Positions 34,826 to 46,221 of a stretch of 64,000 nt of DNA are shown piece by piece. This DNA is from Nymphaea colorata (lineage: Eukaryota > Streptophyta > Magnoliopsida > Nymphaeales > Nymphaeaceae): positions 25,190,131 through 25,254,130 of the forward strand of contig NC_045140.1 in assembly GCF_008831285.2 (NCBI RefSeq), in the 5' to 3' direction. The stretch's first letter is position 1; every line of letters begins with the position of its first letter. The notes below the pieces were generated by a model, which was not told where the DNA came from, ran no database searches, and was given only the letters and a program-made list of their open reading frames with translations. The position numbers and the translations under genes were made by a program.

Positions 34826-35164
34826 ATCAAGAACTGTTCTTGTTCAATAACTTGAGATCATTTCCTTTTCGATTGCTTTGTTTACAGCCGTGATACTCCA
34901 TAAGAGACATTTATATACATATTTGCCTTCTTGGTGTTTTAGATTGTATTGAATGAGACAAAGATTAGATCGGTTTGTGGTTTTAGTTGAAGGGACCTCA
35001 TTTGGATGTATATAAAAAGCAGAGTGGGGTGATATTCTAACCTTCTTGCGAAGGATATGGTCCCTGTTAGCTTAGGCGATAAATCTTGTGCAGTGTATTC
35101 TGGCATGAGTCTACTGCTACTTGTAAAATCCTTTCGATTTCTGCATTTGTTTTTCTGTATATGG
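34826..35164. other. 3' flank of the PR-1 gene and spacer
   Basis: It contains the 3' UTR of the plus-strand PR-1 gene; I see no other feature. Confidence 0.5.
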
Positions 35165-35325
35165 AGTTTGTCCGCCATGGTTCCTGCTGCATTTTGGGGA
35201 GTGAAAAACTCTCTCTCTCTAGGCCCTTGTCCGACTCGGACAGGACCTGCGCCTGGGCTCCATGGATCCAGAAGACCAAGAGGATTATGAGTTTCAAGGC
35301 TAGCCCAAATGCCTGGTTCACCCAT
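35165..35325 (-). pseudogene. PR-1 5' fragment (signal peptide only)
   Basis: From the ATG at 35325 the DNA follows the first 50 or so codons of the PR-1 gene at 40461 (LALKLIILLVF, VLSESDKGLE, then PQNAA). An extra base soon after the ATG shifts the frame relative to that gene, and the rest of the CAP domain is absent. The upstream 250 bp (35326-35570) also match that gene's promoter (ATTTTTATGCTTGGAAT, TTCATTTAATGA), but its TATA box is lost. So a gene with its promoter was duplicated and then truncated. Confidence 0.8.
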
Positions 35326-37149
35326 TTCTTCTCGAGTCTGCCAGAGAGCACGACCAGTAAGTACTTGTCATGGCTGGCTTACTTACAGATGGTGCTTGTT
35401 TTTAAAAGGCAGGAAATGCTATTGATGCTCAGTGTCCGGACAATTTCATCCTTCCCGAAGTTTTTTATATTCTACACCCATATTTTTATGCTTGGAATTT
35501 ACTTGTCGGAGGTAATGTGATGTTCATTTAATGAGGACTAGCAATTTTACATATGATGATACATTAAACGGATGCAGATACCTTAACCTTTGCTACTGTG
35601 CTCCATTCCCATTTTAGCCGCGAAGAAGAATCAAGACCAACCAAAACAAGCCCAATTTTACATTCAGTTTTGTTCATCTAATATGTATTGGTACAACCAC
35701 ATCGACGATTTTGTGAGCTTAAACAACGGCATCGAACAACTTGTTTGAGCTGCAGCGCTCGCTGATGACACCTATCGGAGAGGCAAGAGCTATAACCTGA
35801 CGAACTCGTTTTTATAAGGTGAGAATAGTACAAAGCGACTCTTCGAAACAGCAGGAAAGTGCAGGGAGCTTCTGCACACATATCATGAGCCAATCACGCA
35901 GAACAAAGTTACCCAACAAAGTCTTTATTAGAAAGATAAGTTCATATATGAGAGGCTTTCACAAAATCGGAAGCTAGGAGCCCTCTTCTTCCTGTCTACT
36001 TGGAAAAAGCTCATTTCAGCCATTAACTTCAAAAATAAAACTTAAACATAAACCCTACTCAAGAAGCTGTTGCGATCAAAAACTGCATATTATAAGATCT
36101 TCACTTCTGATCTGTTGGTTGATCATCTCTTCTCAAAATCAATCTCATTTCACATAGGATGATGGGCAAAGAAAAAGAAAGAGCAGACAGACAATGGACA
36201 AGCTGAGCGTTTATCACCTGGAATTTGTGGTTACTTATACCACATGTATCAAATGTACTGAGCAGAGAACAACCAAAGATCACACTGCTATTTTGATGGT
36301 AATTTTGTTCCTTGAAGACTATGCACAAGAAATGCCTTACAAGAACTTCCACTTAGGAAATAAAAGAACTTTCCCAAATTCGAAGACTACTACTACAAAT
36401 CATATAAACAATGATCTGAAGTCAACAAAAAAAGCAGCCTAAAGGGGAAGACACAGAAAAACAGATTCTTCCTTGACCATTCACCCCCCCACAAAGACAC
36501 AAAGAATCTCATGATTGCAAATTTAAACAGGTATTCTCAATTATACGTAGCCTAGTCCTCCGGATAAAATTTGCAGTCAGCACTGTACAACAAGATAGCT
36601 ACAAATATCTCCTCAAGAAAAGAAAAAAATATCGCTTCAAATGGCAAAAAACAGAGGAGAGATTCTAAGCTTCAAATCTACTATCTGTAAGGTGGGAAGA
36701 TTCTGAAAGATGAAAGTAAAATAACAATCATGATTATTAGGCAATAAGAAGGTCACGAAGTTATCATTCTAAATGACACTTAGATCCCTTTCTCTTTAAT
36801 TACGTGTAAAGTGTAAACCATAAACTTGAACAAAATGTTCCCTAAGCTGCTCGCACATTTCCAAATATGGAACCATTACACCCATAACCTTCAAAGAGTA
36901 ACCATTTTTTAACAACTAACACATAACAAGGACAAAAGACTTTAAGGTCAGGAATTTCAGAGAATAGATGGTGTGACTACATTAAAATGTACAGCTAACT
37001 GTGTATAGTTTGAGGACCTTCTTCTCATAAAGAAGAAGGAATTCCTCGTGTAAGGAGATAAGAACCTTCGTTCAAGATTAAGAAACCATAAACTCAATCT
37101 ACGAGCCTTGCAAAGTTGCAGGAAACAAGGCTGTCCACGTAGGAACCCA
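35326..37149. other. Copied PR-1 promoter, then spacer and F-box 3' flank
   Basis: 35326-35570 is the copied PR-1 upstream region. From about 35600 to 37149 I see no gene; short ORFs have no motifs. Confidence 0.45.
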
Positions 37150-38314
37150 TTAGGGAGCGAGACCTCCCTGGATATTTTGCAACCTCTGGAATGTTCTCAG
37201 TGTTGGATTATAAAAGAGATAGCTTGTACTCGCAAGATTGGTCCTTCTATGCACGAAGTGTGCATGCTGCTCCAACAAAATTTCACCATCAAGCTTGGCA
37301 CGGAAAGAAAGCGTCACACCAGTCGGTAGGGTCTCATCAATAAAATTCATGGAAACACTGTAATCCTTTTCCCACACCTGACCATCATAATCCTTGAGCA
37401 CCCATACATCCATAGTTTGCTTGGTGGCATCTGGATGCATCAGATGCATAAATCCGTTGATTTCAATCAAGGGAGCAGACTCTCGATGACATTCACCAAT
37501 TTCGCGATAAGTGCCAGGATGAACAGCAGGGCAGCAGTTAGGGTGTGAGAATATCTGGAATTCCTCACTACCCACCTTGAAGGCGACTATAGTTCTTCGA
37601 GTGATTGCGTAACCAGGATAAGGGAACCCACCCCAACCGCAATCCCGCGCCCAGTGAATGGCGCCATTGACTAGTGGGTATTCTAATGCCTTTGAGTAAC
37701 TGGTTGCACTAAAATCAGAGCGACTACCATTCGACTTCCTCCATTGCTTGTCGACGCTCAAAGTGAAAATCTGACTGCAAGTCTCTTTGGATTGAACGTC
37801 CGGAACATGAAGAACCTTATAAACCTTCGCTGCAGGATCGAAAACCAACTGGTGGACAGTAAAAGGACCCGACCTCCGGAGGCGAGGAAGGATTACAGTT
37901 TCTCTGGTTGCTGGATTATAGACATACAACGTCCAAGGCGAGTTACTTCTTGCTCCCGTATCACGGTATAAGAGTAATCCATCTAAGGAGGAAACAAGAT
38001 TGTGGCTGCCTTCAGAGAGATCAAGAGGAGGATCTATGGCATCAACCGGTTTCCCCACCACCAAATCGCATTCAAGTGGGTTTTTGTATAAAGAGATATT
38101 CTCCCAAGCAGGATGAACCCATCAAGTAATTGCGTGTAGCCCTTGACACAGAGAGATGCAACCTGATGAATGACTAGTCAGAGATCAGGGTACGCCATGA
38201 CTTATTCACGAGAGCGAACCTAATCAGGGAAGTTGCAGGAAGCCGAGAGAGGATGTTAGAGAGAATGTCCAACGGGAGATTTACAAGGCCCTTGCTCCTC
38301 TTAGCGCCTCCCAT
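37150..38314 (-). pseudogene. F-box/FBA protein gene, disabled
   Basis: F-box proteins are the substrate-picking part of SCF ubiquitin ligases. The ATG at 38314 opens an F-box (LPLDILSNILSRLPATSLIRFALVNKSWRTLI, residues about 13-44). A TAG follows at 38174-38176, and further on the frame shifts by one before NPLECDLVVGKP. The F-box-associated domain is then open for about 300 codons to the stop at 37150 (LYVYNPATRETVILP, HQLVFDPAAKVYKVL, GAIHWA, EEFQIFSHP). The long C-terminal frame has no ATG near its start. The F-box and substrate domains are therefore separated; two lesions suggest a fairly young dead gene. An intron removing both is less likely because no good splice pair is seen. Confidence 0.8.
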
Positions 38315-40460
38315 CTTCACTTTTCTTACGTGGGGAGACGTGAAGAGGAAATAAGGAAGATGGTACCGTAGTTGCCTCTCTTCTATGCCTTCTTTCTTCT
38401 ATTTTCCATGAAAATAACTGAGGTATACCACCTGCATATCTTGCCTGGACTTCCACCTCCCCACCATTGCTTTGTCGGGGCAAGCTTTTCTTGTCCCGAT
38501 CTAATTTCTGCTTGAAGGGCCCATACAGCCTCCTTTCCTAGGCTCCAAGATCCTGTAGGTTGCGTTTGTGGTTGAGGTTACCCTCTCGTCCCGATTCCCC
38601 AACACAAACGTCTGTCTTCTCGGCGCCTCTTCGATCCCTACATCATTTGGGCTTCAACCCTTTCGATCCCACTTGGCCCAAAGCAAAACACAGGGTCAGC
38701 CCTGTTCACTCGCTTGGTTTGCGCAGCTAGTTAAATGTTCCCCTGATTTGTGGATCCGTTCTCATCATATGCCCACACAGGATGCACTTTGTACAATCTA
38801 GATTCTAAACAAGAAAACTTGTTCAGCTCAGTTCAAGCAGGCTGCCTAGCTTTGTTTAAGATATGGTCATGCACAAAATTTATGTCATAAATTGATTTTA
38901 AGGGGGATTGGGGAAAAGGAGAAAAAAACTCACATCTAACTAGTATATGGTATATAATGTTATCGATGAAGGTAGGCATCCATTTTGATTGTTAATTGTT
39001 AGGAGATGTTATGTAAAAAGGATATCATGTGCAAGTTGAAGAACAAGAGAATGACATACTGAAGCACTGAAAGCAAGCCCTGTACTTTAAAGGATAGGGA
39101 TTGGATGGAAGCTTCAACACTCACGGTTGGTCTCCTCGGTCATTTGAAAGGATTGTGTCTCTTTTAACTATAAGTCCATGAAGGTAGGGAAGAAATTATG
39201 AGATCCAAACTTGATACTGGTTCACAAATTAATTACTAACTTCCAAGAATATGTCAAATGAGCCATATACTGCCCATTCGTGCTAACCCTCATATTGAGG
39301 GTGGACCTTAATTGTCAGGCCAATGGAGTTCTATTATTGGTCCCAATAGAGTTTCTTAAGGAATAACTTAGAGATCCTTTATTATGCAGTGGCGACGTTT
39401 TATTTTATTTAGACAAGCATTACATTGGTTCAAATAAATAACATTTTAATGCAATTTCAACATTCTATTTTAGTTGGCAGTTGTCTATGCTTGTGAGTCT
39501 CTGGACAAAAGCATGATTGGTTTGCACAAATCAGCAAAATATGCTTTTATTTGAATATATAATACATTTAGCTGGAAGCTGGGATAAACACAAACAAGTC
39601 GATTAAATGAAATTCTTCTGGACATAAGTTAGTTTTTGATGTATTCACTAAGACAAGCGTTCTTTTAAAAGCCAGAACAGGCACAGGTGTTTGAGGTACT
39701 AGTAAAAAAACACCCAAAAGAACCAAAAATAAGAAAACAACAAATAAATTGCTGATATCTGTTATGGATTCTGTAGCATATCTTAAAAAGCTCAAATTTC
39801 TCGGTTTCAAAGAAGTTGGCGAATCCCAAAACGCTTTGCTATGATCTAATAAAGTATGGTTGCTGGCAGGTCGGATTTCAACGCGATAAGGAGAGTTTGA
39901 AGGCGTGAAAGAGAAGGTCTTATACGAACCATTTCTCACAACCTTCTGGAATATGGCAGAAATTTTGAGGAAATGAAGTCCACAATTTAGTGAATGATGT
40001 TTGGAAACGTCCCCCGTCTTGCCTAAATAGATAGTTGAGATAAAATGCATCTTTGTGACGTTCTTTTCTATCGGTAAAATGAAGATAGTTTGCATATCTT
40101 GTGATAGAAGAGGTTTTACCACTGCTACAAGAGGAGAATGTTTGAGTTTTCATTCTTCTCGTTGAAGAAAAACGAACATAGTCAGGGAGCTCAGATTTTC
40201 TCCGATCCATCGAAGAAACACGTGACAAGAGGCTTTTATGATGGATGGTGAGCTCAATTCAGGTCATCGACCGGCCGAATTCATATAAGCTACAGTTGGA
40301 GTTTGCCGGATCAGTTTTTCATGGAATCCGAAGCACCAGAATTCCCTTTGCAGAAGAGAACAAGATGACGAAAAAAGAGGAAAAGTTTTCCATGTATATA
40401 AAAGAGAGAGAGAGAGATCTGAACTAGTATGAATATTTATATATATGCACATGGATGTTA
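38315..40460. other. Spacer with one weak ORF
   Basis: A 184-codon ORF at 39568-40122 (minus) has a hydrophobic stretch (NLFVVFLFLVLLGVFLLV) that could be a membrane segment, and a 102-codon ORF overlaps it in another frame (39920-40228). I do not recognise either, and there is no second copy to support them. They may be chance frames or parts of an unknown spliced gene. Confidence 0.3.
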
Positions 40461-40976
40461 TTAGTATGGTTTTTCGCCGACAAAATTTCCCGGTGGGTCA
40501 TAATTGCAAGTCATGAAAACACCAGCGCCACCATCGCACGTCACCTTGGCGCACCCAACGCTGGTCGTCGAGCTCCAGACGATCTGGGTGTAGTGCCCGC
40601 ACTTCCTCCCTCTCACGCAAGAATTGGTGTGGTGGTCATAGTTCCTAGCCTCCAGCACCCAGTCACGGACGGCGTCGGCCGGAGTCCAGTCAGTGCCGCT
40701 CCCCCAGAATATGTTCTCGCCGTAAGGCCCCTCCGAGTGCCTGAGGTCGCAGTCGGCTCGCCGCTTGTTAGCATATGATTCGGCGTACTGCGCCAGTCGA
40801 CCGTCCCAGGCCAAGGGAGGCTCACCCACCGTGGCCCGTGCTGCATTTTGTGGAACCAAGAACTCCGTCTCTAGCCCCTTGTTTGACTCGGACAGGACCC
40901 TCGCCTCGGCTGTATGGAAGAGGAAGACCAAGAGGATGATCTGCTTCAAGGCTAGGCCAGTGACTGGCTCGCCCAT
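40461..40976 (-). CDS. PR-1-like secreted CAP-domain protein with His-to-Gln change
   Basis: A single exon of 171 residues. I chose the ATG at 40976 because MGEP..LALKQIILLVFLFHTAEA forms a clean signal peptide and the nearby fragment uses the same start. The CAP domain has GENIFWGSG, CGHYTQIVW and CNYDPPGNFVGEKPY. Glu87 and His128 of the cavity are present, but the AHNAAR motif reads PQNAAR, so the first cavity His is Gln43. The pseudogene at 35165 has the same PQNAA, so the change predates the duplication. The family is extracellular and linked to defence and sterol binding; loss of this His might alter any metal-dependent property. Confidence 0.9.
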   Translation of the reverse strand: MGEPVTGLALKQIILLVFLFHTAEARVLSESNKGLETEFLVPQNAARATVGEPPLAWDGRLAQYAESYANKRRADCDLRHSEGPYGENIFWGSGTDWTPADAVRDWVLEARNYDHHTNSCVRGRKCGHYTQIVWSSTTSVGCAKVTCDGGAGVFMTCNYDPPGNFVGEKPY

Positions 40977-41040
40977 TTCTTCTCGAGTCTGCTCTGCTGC
41001 TAGAAGGAACGGCCAGTAAGAGGTTCTCATGCTGGCTTAC

Positions 41041-41048
41041 TTATATAA
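41041..41048 (-). promoter_or_regulatory. TATA box of the PR-1 gene at 40461
   Basis: TTATATAA lies 65 bp before the chosen ATG. The copied promoter at 35370 has CTTACAGA at the matching place and so has lost it. Confidence 0.65.
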
Positions 41049-44043
41049 GGTGCTTGTTTCTTAAAAAGACATGTATGCCCTCGATGGCTGGGTGCCCATT
41101 GGGAGGGCAGTTTCGTCCATCCCTCCGGATGATTTAATATTTTACATGCATAATTTTATGCTTGGAATATACTTGTTGGAGTTTGTATGATGCACATTTA
41201 ATGAAGGTTAGCAACTTAATCTGCAGATGATGAGACATTTCAATGCAGATAAAATTTAAAAAAATGATCCAAGTTATAGAAATTTATGCCAGTGTGGTTG
41301 TTGTTAAAATGACAAAACTACCCTTTTAGCACAAGGGCAATTAATTTTTCTTTTGAAATCTACAACGGCAGTTGAAGTATGGGACTCATCATTAATTTTT
41401 ATTTTATAGCAGGGAAGAACAGCTTTGCTCATTATTCAATCTCTCCCAGCCTGAACCACTCGCCATCTTCATCTTTCTATCTCTCAATCTCGTGAGTCAG
41501 TGGGACACACTTGATGCTTTTATTATGTTCATGATTATTGCCAAGTTGCCTGCTGCAATTAAAATTTATCGAGTTTATCGTCTGAAATTCCTTTATATTG
41601 AAAAACGCACATTATATTTTAATGATTCAGTTGTTGGGTCATCCACAATCTGCATGTGGTTGTAATTTAATTCCATGACCATTTTAGTTATAAAATGAAT
41701 ATTTTTACTTATGAAAAGATCACATTATTTGATCCAACGTAAATTTCTCCTCCCTTGTGCCAGTCCTCTCCATTTTCTCCTGCTGGAATTCAGCACTGAC
41801 TTTTGGGAATCAAAAGTTACATTGATTCGGTATTTGGTATTTTCTGTTTCGATTTTTTAATGCACTACATGCCAAAATCCAGAAAACCCTGGATTCTTCT
41901 TTCCTGATATTTAAATATCCAGGTTTGGTTTCTTTCTCCCCTACCCATGCATCAGATTGTGATTCTTTTATTTTTTTAAACTTTCTTCTACTTAAGGTCG
42001 TAAAAACTAAGTCTCTAACTAGGTAAGCATAGCTCGGTTTTGGAATAAGAAAAATGGAAATTTCTTTTGGAAGGCAATTCAAGAATCTTAGCCATCGAAG
42101 CAATGCACGGTTCCATCACGTTCGTCGGCCCTACAAAATGTACTTCAATAACTTAAACAAAGTGTAAGTTGCATATTTCATTGCAACTTTTGCTGGTCGA
42201 TTTGTCTTTTTAACTGTGCTTTTTATGCTTCCATCCTTTTAAAATTAATGTCGTAAAAAAACCTGCAGAAGCTCCATATGAAGTCAGTCTTTTTCGTGAG
42301 AATCGTTAGCTTGGTCTTCTTCCAATGAAAAAATAAAGGGAGCGAGCTCTTCAACATCCTACATATATACATACGCCTAATACAAGCTCGAGATTTGTAT
42401 CAGAAAACATCATTCTCAATGTCTCGAAGTCAAGCAACATCTTTGGCTACTTAAGGTCGCAGTCAAGGCCTACCAAAAAGGGAACCAAACATGGATATGC
42501 AATCGAATATCTTATTGGGAAGAACAAAGTGAATCTATTCCCTCATTCCAATGATTGCAGAAATAGTTTATGGAGTTTAGGAGATCTAAGCATCAATTAT
42601 AAACTTCCTTTAGATATGCCAGCCATGGTTTTATTGGAAATTAGTTGACTCCACGTCTGCCCCATGTGCAGGGTTCTGCGTGGTTGTGTGCCACCATGCA
42701 GCATGTGTGTTGTGTGTGTGTGTGTGTGTGCGTGAGAGAGAGAGAGAGAGAGAGAGATTATTCAAACGGAAAGAGATGAAAAGAAAATGCAAAGTATGGA
42801 GGTGATGTGAGGCTGTAAGCAATGAGCACATGGTTGCATGCTTTCACATGCACAAGTTGAGAGATCAAATGCTGAGTAGCACACATGCTTCCATGTGACC
42901 TAGGTTACTATACGAGGGTTTCAATCGAGTCAAGCCTTATACTATAAGGATGAGAATCCATGACTCGAACTTTTGCAAGGCAAATCATATGTATGCTTTC
43001 AAATATACAATATACATGTAACAATCCAGACCACAATATACGATATACAATATACAACAGGAGAACCCGGACGGCTCCAACTCGTCGATGTGGGTTCTCC
43101 TGTTGCCTTGTGCCCTTCCCCGTCCATCGGAGAAATCTTCCACCGCTGGAGCCCCTCAAGAATTGTTAACCAGAGAGATCATGTCCCGCAGATGCTCGGT
43201 CGGAATGCCTAGGAGGAAGGCGAAGGTCGTCGGAGAGCGACTGCTGGAGGAGGAGGAGGAAGTGGGGAGGGGTGGTGTAGAGTGAGCCGGTTGCGGCAAG
43301 AGGCGGCGATGCCGTCGTTCATTTTGCTAGGCAGAACTCTGCGGGCTTTCCCCATCGCAGCGGATGTTTGTGCTCCCTCCTTGTCGTTCACTTCCATCGA
43401 CGCCTGCCATCGATTCTATCTATCCTTATAGGGTCACATGGACCCGTGAGTTGCTCTACTCTTCCTCAATTTTACTTTCTTGTTCTTGGAGCCATATTGG
43501 GTTTCCTTTCTCTGTTTTCTTTTCTTTTCTAAGCCTTAAAAAATATTGGGTCTCGGCAAATGTAAAGGGCACACTTCCATCTTTTCGAGTTGTGGGAGAT
43601 GGCATGATTTTTTTCTTCTTTCTGTTTTGGGCGAGTTCGGTTATAGTGAGATTTTAGAGGATGATGGTTCGCTAGGCCTGTGGGTGTCTGAATCAACGCT
43701 TATAGGAGCATCGAGAATCTGGTATGCGTGGCAGGAAATTATTGTTCCTCAAAACATAACAAATTTTTGGAGCTACTTTTCAGCAATTTAGCGGGAGGCA
43801 AACAACAGATTTAATACAAACTAATATGAAGAACTTACATAAATAAGTGGAAAGATTTTTCTGTTTCTGCTGATTCATCAGACTCATACCCATGTTTTTT
43901 TGCTGCATCTTTTGGAAGTACCACATATAGATTAAGAAAAGCCATTGGATTGTCAAATACAATCGAAAGCTAGAAAACTCGAAAGCATAATTGAACACTA
44001 ACAGCAGTGTTGCTCTCAGCAAGACCACCTCTTCCATTTGGAG
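41049..44043. other. Spacer between PR-1 and the oxidoreductase array
   Basis: It contains a TG-then-GA microsatellite (42705-42757). A GC-rich stretch at 43060-43420 has no recognisable frame and could be a lost gene's 5' region. No gene is called. Confidence 0.45.
42705..42757. repeat. (TG)n(GA)n compound microsatellite
   Basis: TG repeats run into GA repeats with one CG interruption. Confidence 0.95.
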
Positions 44044-46164
44044 TCACAGCGATACAGGTTCGTATCCCTTTCCTATCGACGCCTTGACTGCATCAAGTAC
44101 CATCTGTGTCTTCTTTGTGATGACGGGCCATTTCTGATCTGGCTTTGAACCAGAATCTATAATTGCCCTCACCAACCTTGCAAATTCCCTCACCAAGCAG
44201 GCCTCTTGAGGCAGATCAGTGGCAACATGAAGCTGTGTAGGCAATGGTGACCATCCTGTCACCAGCTCCGTAAATCCCGAGTCTGAGGAGAAGGAAAAAG
44301 TAGCAGAATTCTCCTTAAAAGGTACAACAAAATCATCGACGTGAAGTGTACCTCTGGTTCCACTGACAGTGAAATTCGTGGTCAGGTTGGAATTGAACGA
44401 GCAATGAAAGGTCGCTACTTTTTCGTCATCCCATAACAGCGACGATCCGCAAGACAGCAGAACTCCCGCTGCATTTCTGGAAACTGTGCCACGAATTGCA
44501 GTCACAGTCTTAGGCAGTTCATAATCTGCTGCCCATAAGATCGACCTGATACAGTACCATCCTGCGTCCCCCAGAGCACCCAGAGCATCAAGATCTGGCT
44601 TCACCCTGATGTCGTTCTTGAGAAAATAATCCGTGGCAGCAAACGTGAAGGCACTGTTTACCTGAGAGAATTCATGGCTAGCATGTTCATCAAATTGGCA
44701 TCTCTGGAAACCAAATAGAACACAATGCCAAAGAGTCGCCAAAATAGGCAGGCAGCAGGTTCTGTGTCATCAACAGGGATTCCATTATATGTCTGTTTAT
44801 TTATTTTCCCTATCGCAATTGGTTGCAACATTTCATGGGATTTGCCATCGATTCCATAGGCCAACGTAATTAGTGGAAGAACCTACATGTGAAGGAGACA
44901 AGGAGATGCCATTTACCGTGAAACGCCAAAGAGGCTCTCAGTCACAACAGTATTTCATTTTTCTACAAAGGCTGCATTCAAAGAACTAAATTGCCCTCAA
45001 ATTTCAAGCCTCTGTTAGGCCTACTTGATTATTCGGATAACTTCATATGAAAAACTATGTTTGCTGTCTACAAGCATCTAAGGTGAAGTTCAATACTTTC
45101 TTCACTTAAGCACAAGCTTTTAGTTTTTTAATCAACAGCTTAACTTTCTTCACTTGATTTTATTGTGTAAAGCAGAAAAATCTGAGCAATCAAACACGGC
45201 TTCACATAAGTAAGCTGTGATTAGGTGAAACCCATTCAATTTAACATTTTGATTCCAAGCCCAAGCTGAAGCGAAATATAAGTAGAGGAGAACGATCAAA
45301 GGTAGAAACGAGAACATATGCGCTAGTAGTTTCCTCAAGTAATAGTTGAAAATCTATTTACTACTATTAAATGTTGTTGTGGCGTTTGATTATTTCATAT
45401 TTAAAATCCATGGATCTGATGTGATGTGACATGGTTTTGCTGATGTGGCTTTGCTGATGTGGCGAAAAATTCACACTAAAATCCATAATTCATCAAACTA
45501 AGATCTTAAGTTAGCTCTAAGATTTATACTTGAAATCCTTATTTTGCTTTTTGTATTGAGAAGAAATTAGATTTAAGATTCAAGGAAGAAAGTTGGATGT
45601 TAAACTAATCTAATGTGCCCAAATCCGGGGGATTTCAGGTAAGGGCAAAAAACAGCGTCCCTGGATAAAATGGGTCGTGAGACGGCATTTTACCCATCTG
45701 AGGTCCCCAAAGAGGGAGGCGTCGGAGAGGAGCTCCCGCATCTTGGCCGTCCGTGGATGGTGCATCCACATTGTCCCGTCCATGAACTGCACTCCCATGT
45801 CCTCGCAAACCACCAGCATTTCCTCCAGCTCCCTGGCGGCCAGTGCCGCCGGCTTTTCCACCAGGATGTGCTTCCCTCGTCTGGCTGCCTCTGGCACCCA
45901 CCGGCGATGGAGCGACGTCGGGAGGGGCATGTACACCGCGTCCATCGCCGGGTCCTCCAGCAGCTCCTCGTAGGATCCGCACACGCGGGCGTCCTCTGGG
46001 AAGCCGTTCTCCATCGCGAACCGTCGAGCCTTCTCCGCCGTTCGACTCGCGACCGCGACGAGGCGGGCGTTGGGAGCGAGACGGATGGCTCTGGAAACCT
46101 TCTTCGCGATGGTCGCACACCCCATGACGCCGATTCGGACGGCCGCCTCCTGTTCCGCCTCCAT
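44044..46164 (-). CDS. Gfo/Idh/MocA-family oxidoreductase A
   Basis: Exon 1 is 45694-46164 and exon 2 is 44044-44661 (intron 1032 bp, phase 0 at Trp|Val), giving 362 residues, as in the Arabidopsis relative At4g09670. The N-terminal NAD(P)-binding Rossmann fold has GVMGCATIAKK and a VEKP active-site motif; MDGTMWMHHPRT and GALGDAGWYCIRSILWA lead into the C-terminal domain. Members use NAD(P) to oxidise or reduce sugars or diols; the plant substrate is unknown. A is the most divergent copy (EKPAALAARELEE where others have EKPVALNAGELQE). The ATG aligned with the other genes is absent here, so the start may be 46164 (chosen) or 46221, which adds 19 residues. It heads a six-gene minus-strand array. 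Confidence 0.85.
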
Positions 46165-46221
46165 CTTGTTCTCCTTCTCCGTCGTGGCGGCGCAGCTAGT
46201 TATCCTGAACCGGATCGCCAT

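Noticed and set aside
39568-40228. Possible membrane protein gene on the minus strand
   Set aside because: Two overlapping frames, no recognised domain, no splice pattern; kept only as a weak ORF in the spacer entry.
43060-43420. GC-rich region as a gene upstream of the oxidoreductase array
   Set aside because: No frame longer than about 100 codons and no motif on either strand.
45635-46120. Second long minus-strand frame in exon 1 of gene A (161 codons, Gly/Arg-rich), with equivalents in B, C, D and E
   Set aside because: Out-of-frame shadow of the Rossmann-domain exon.
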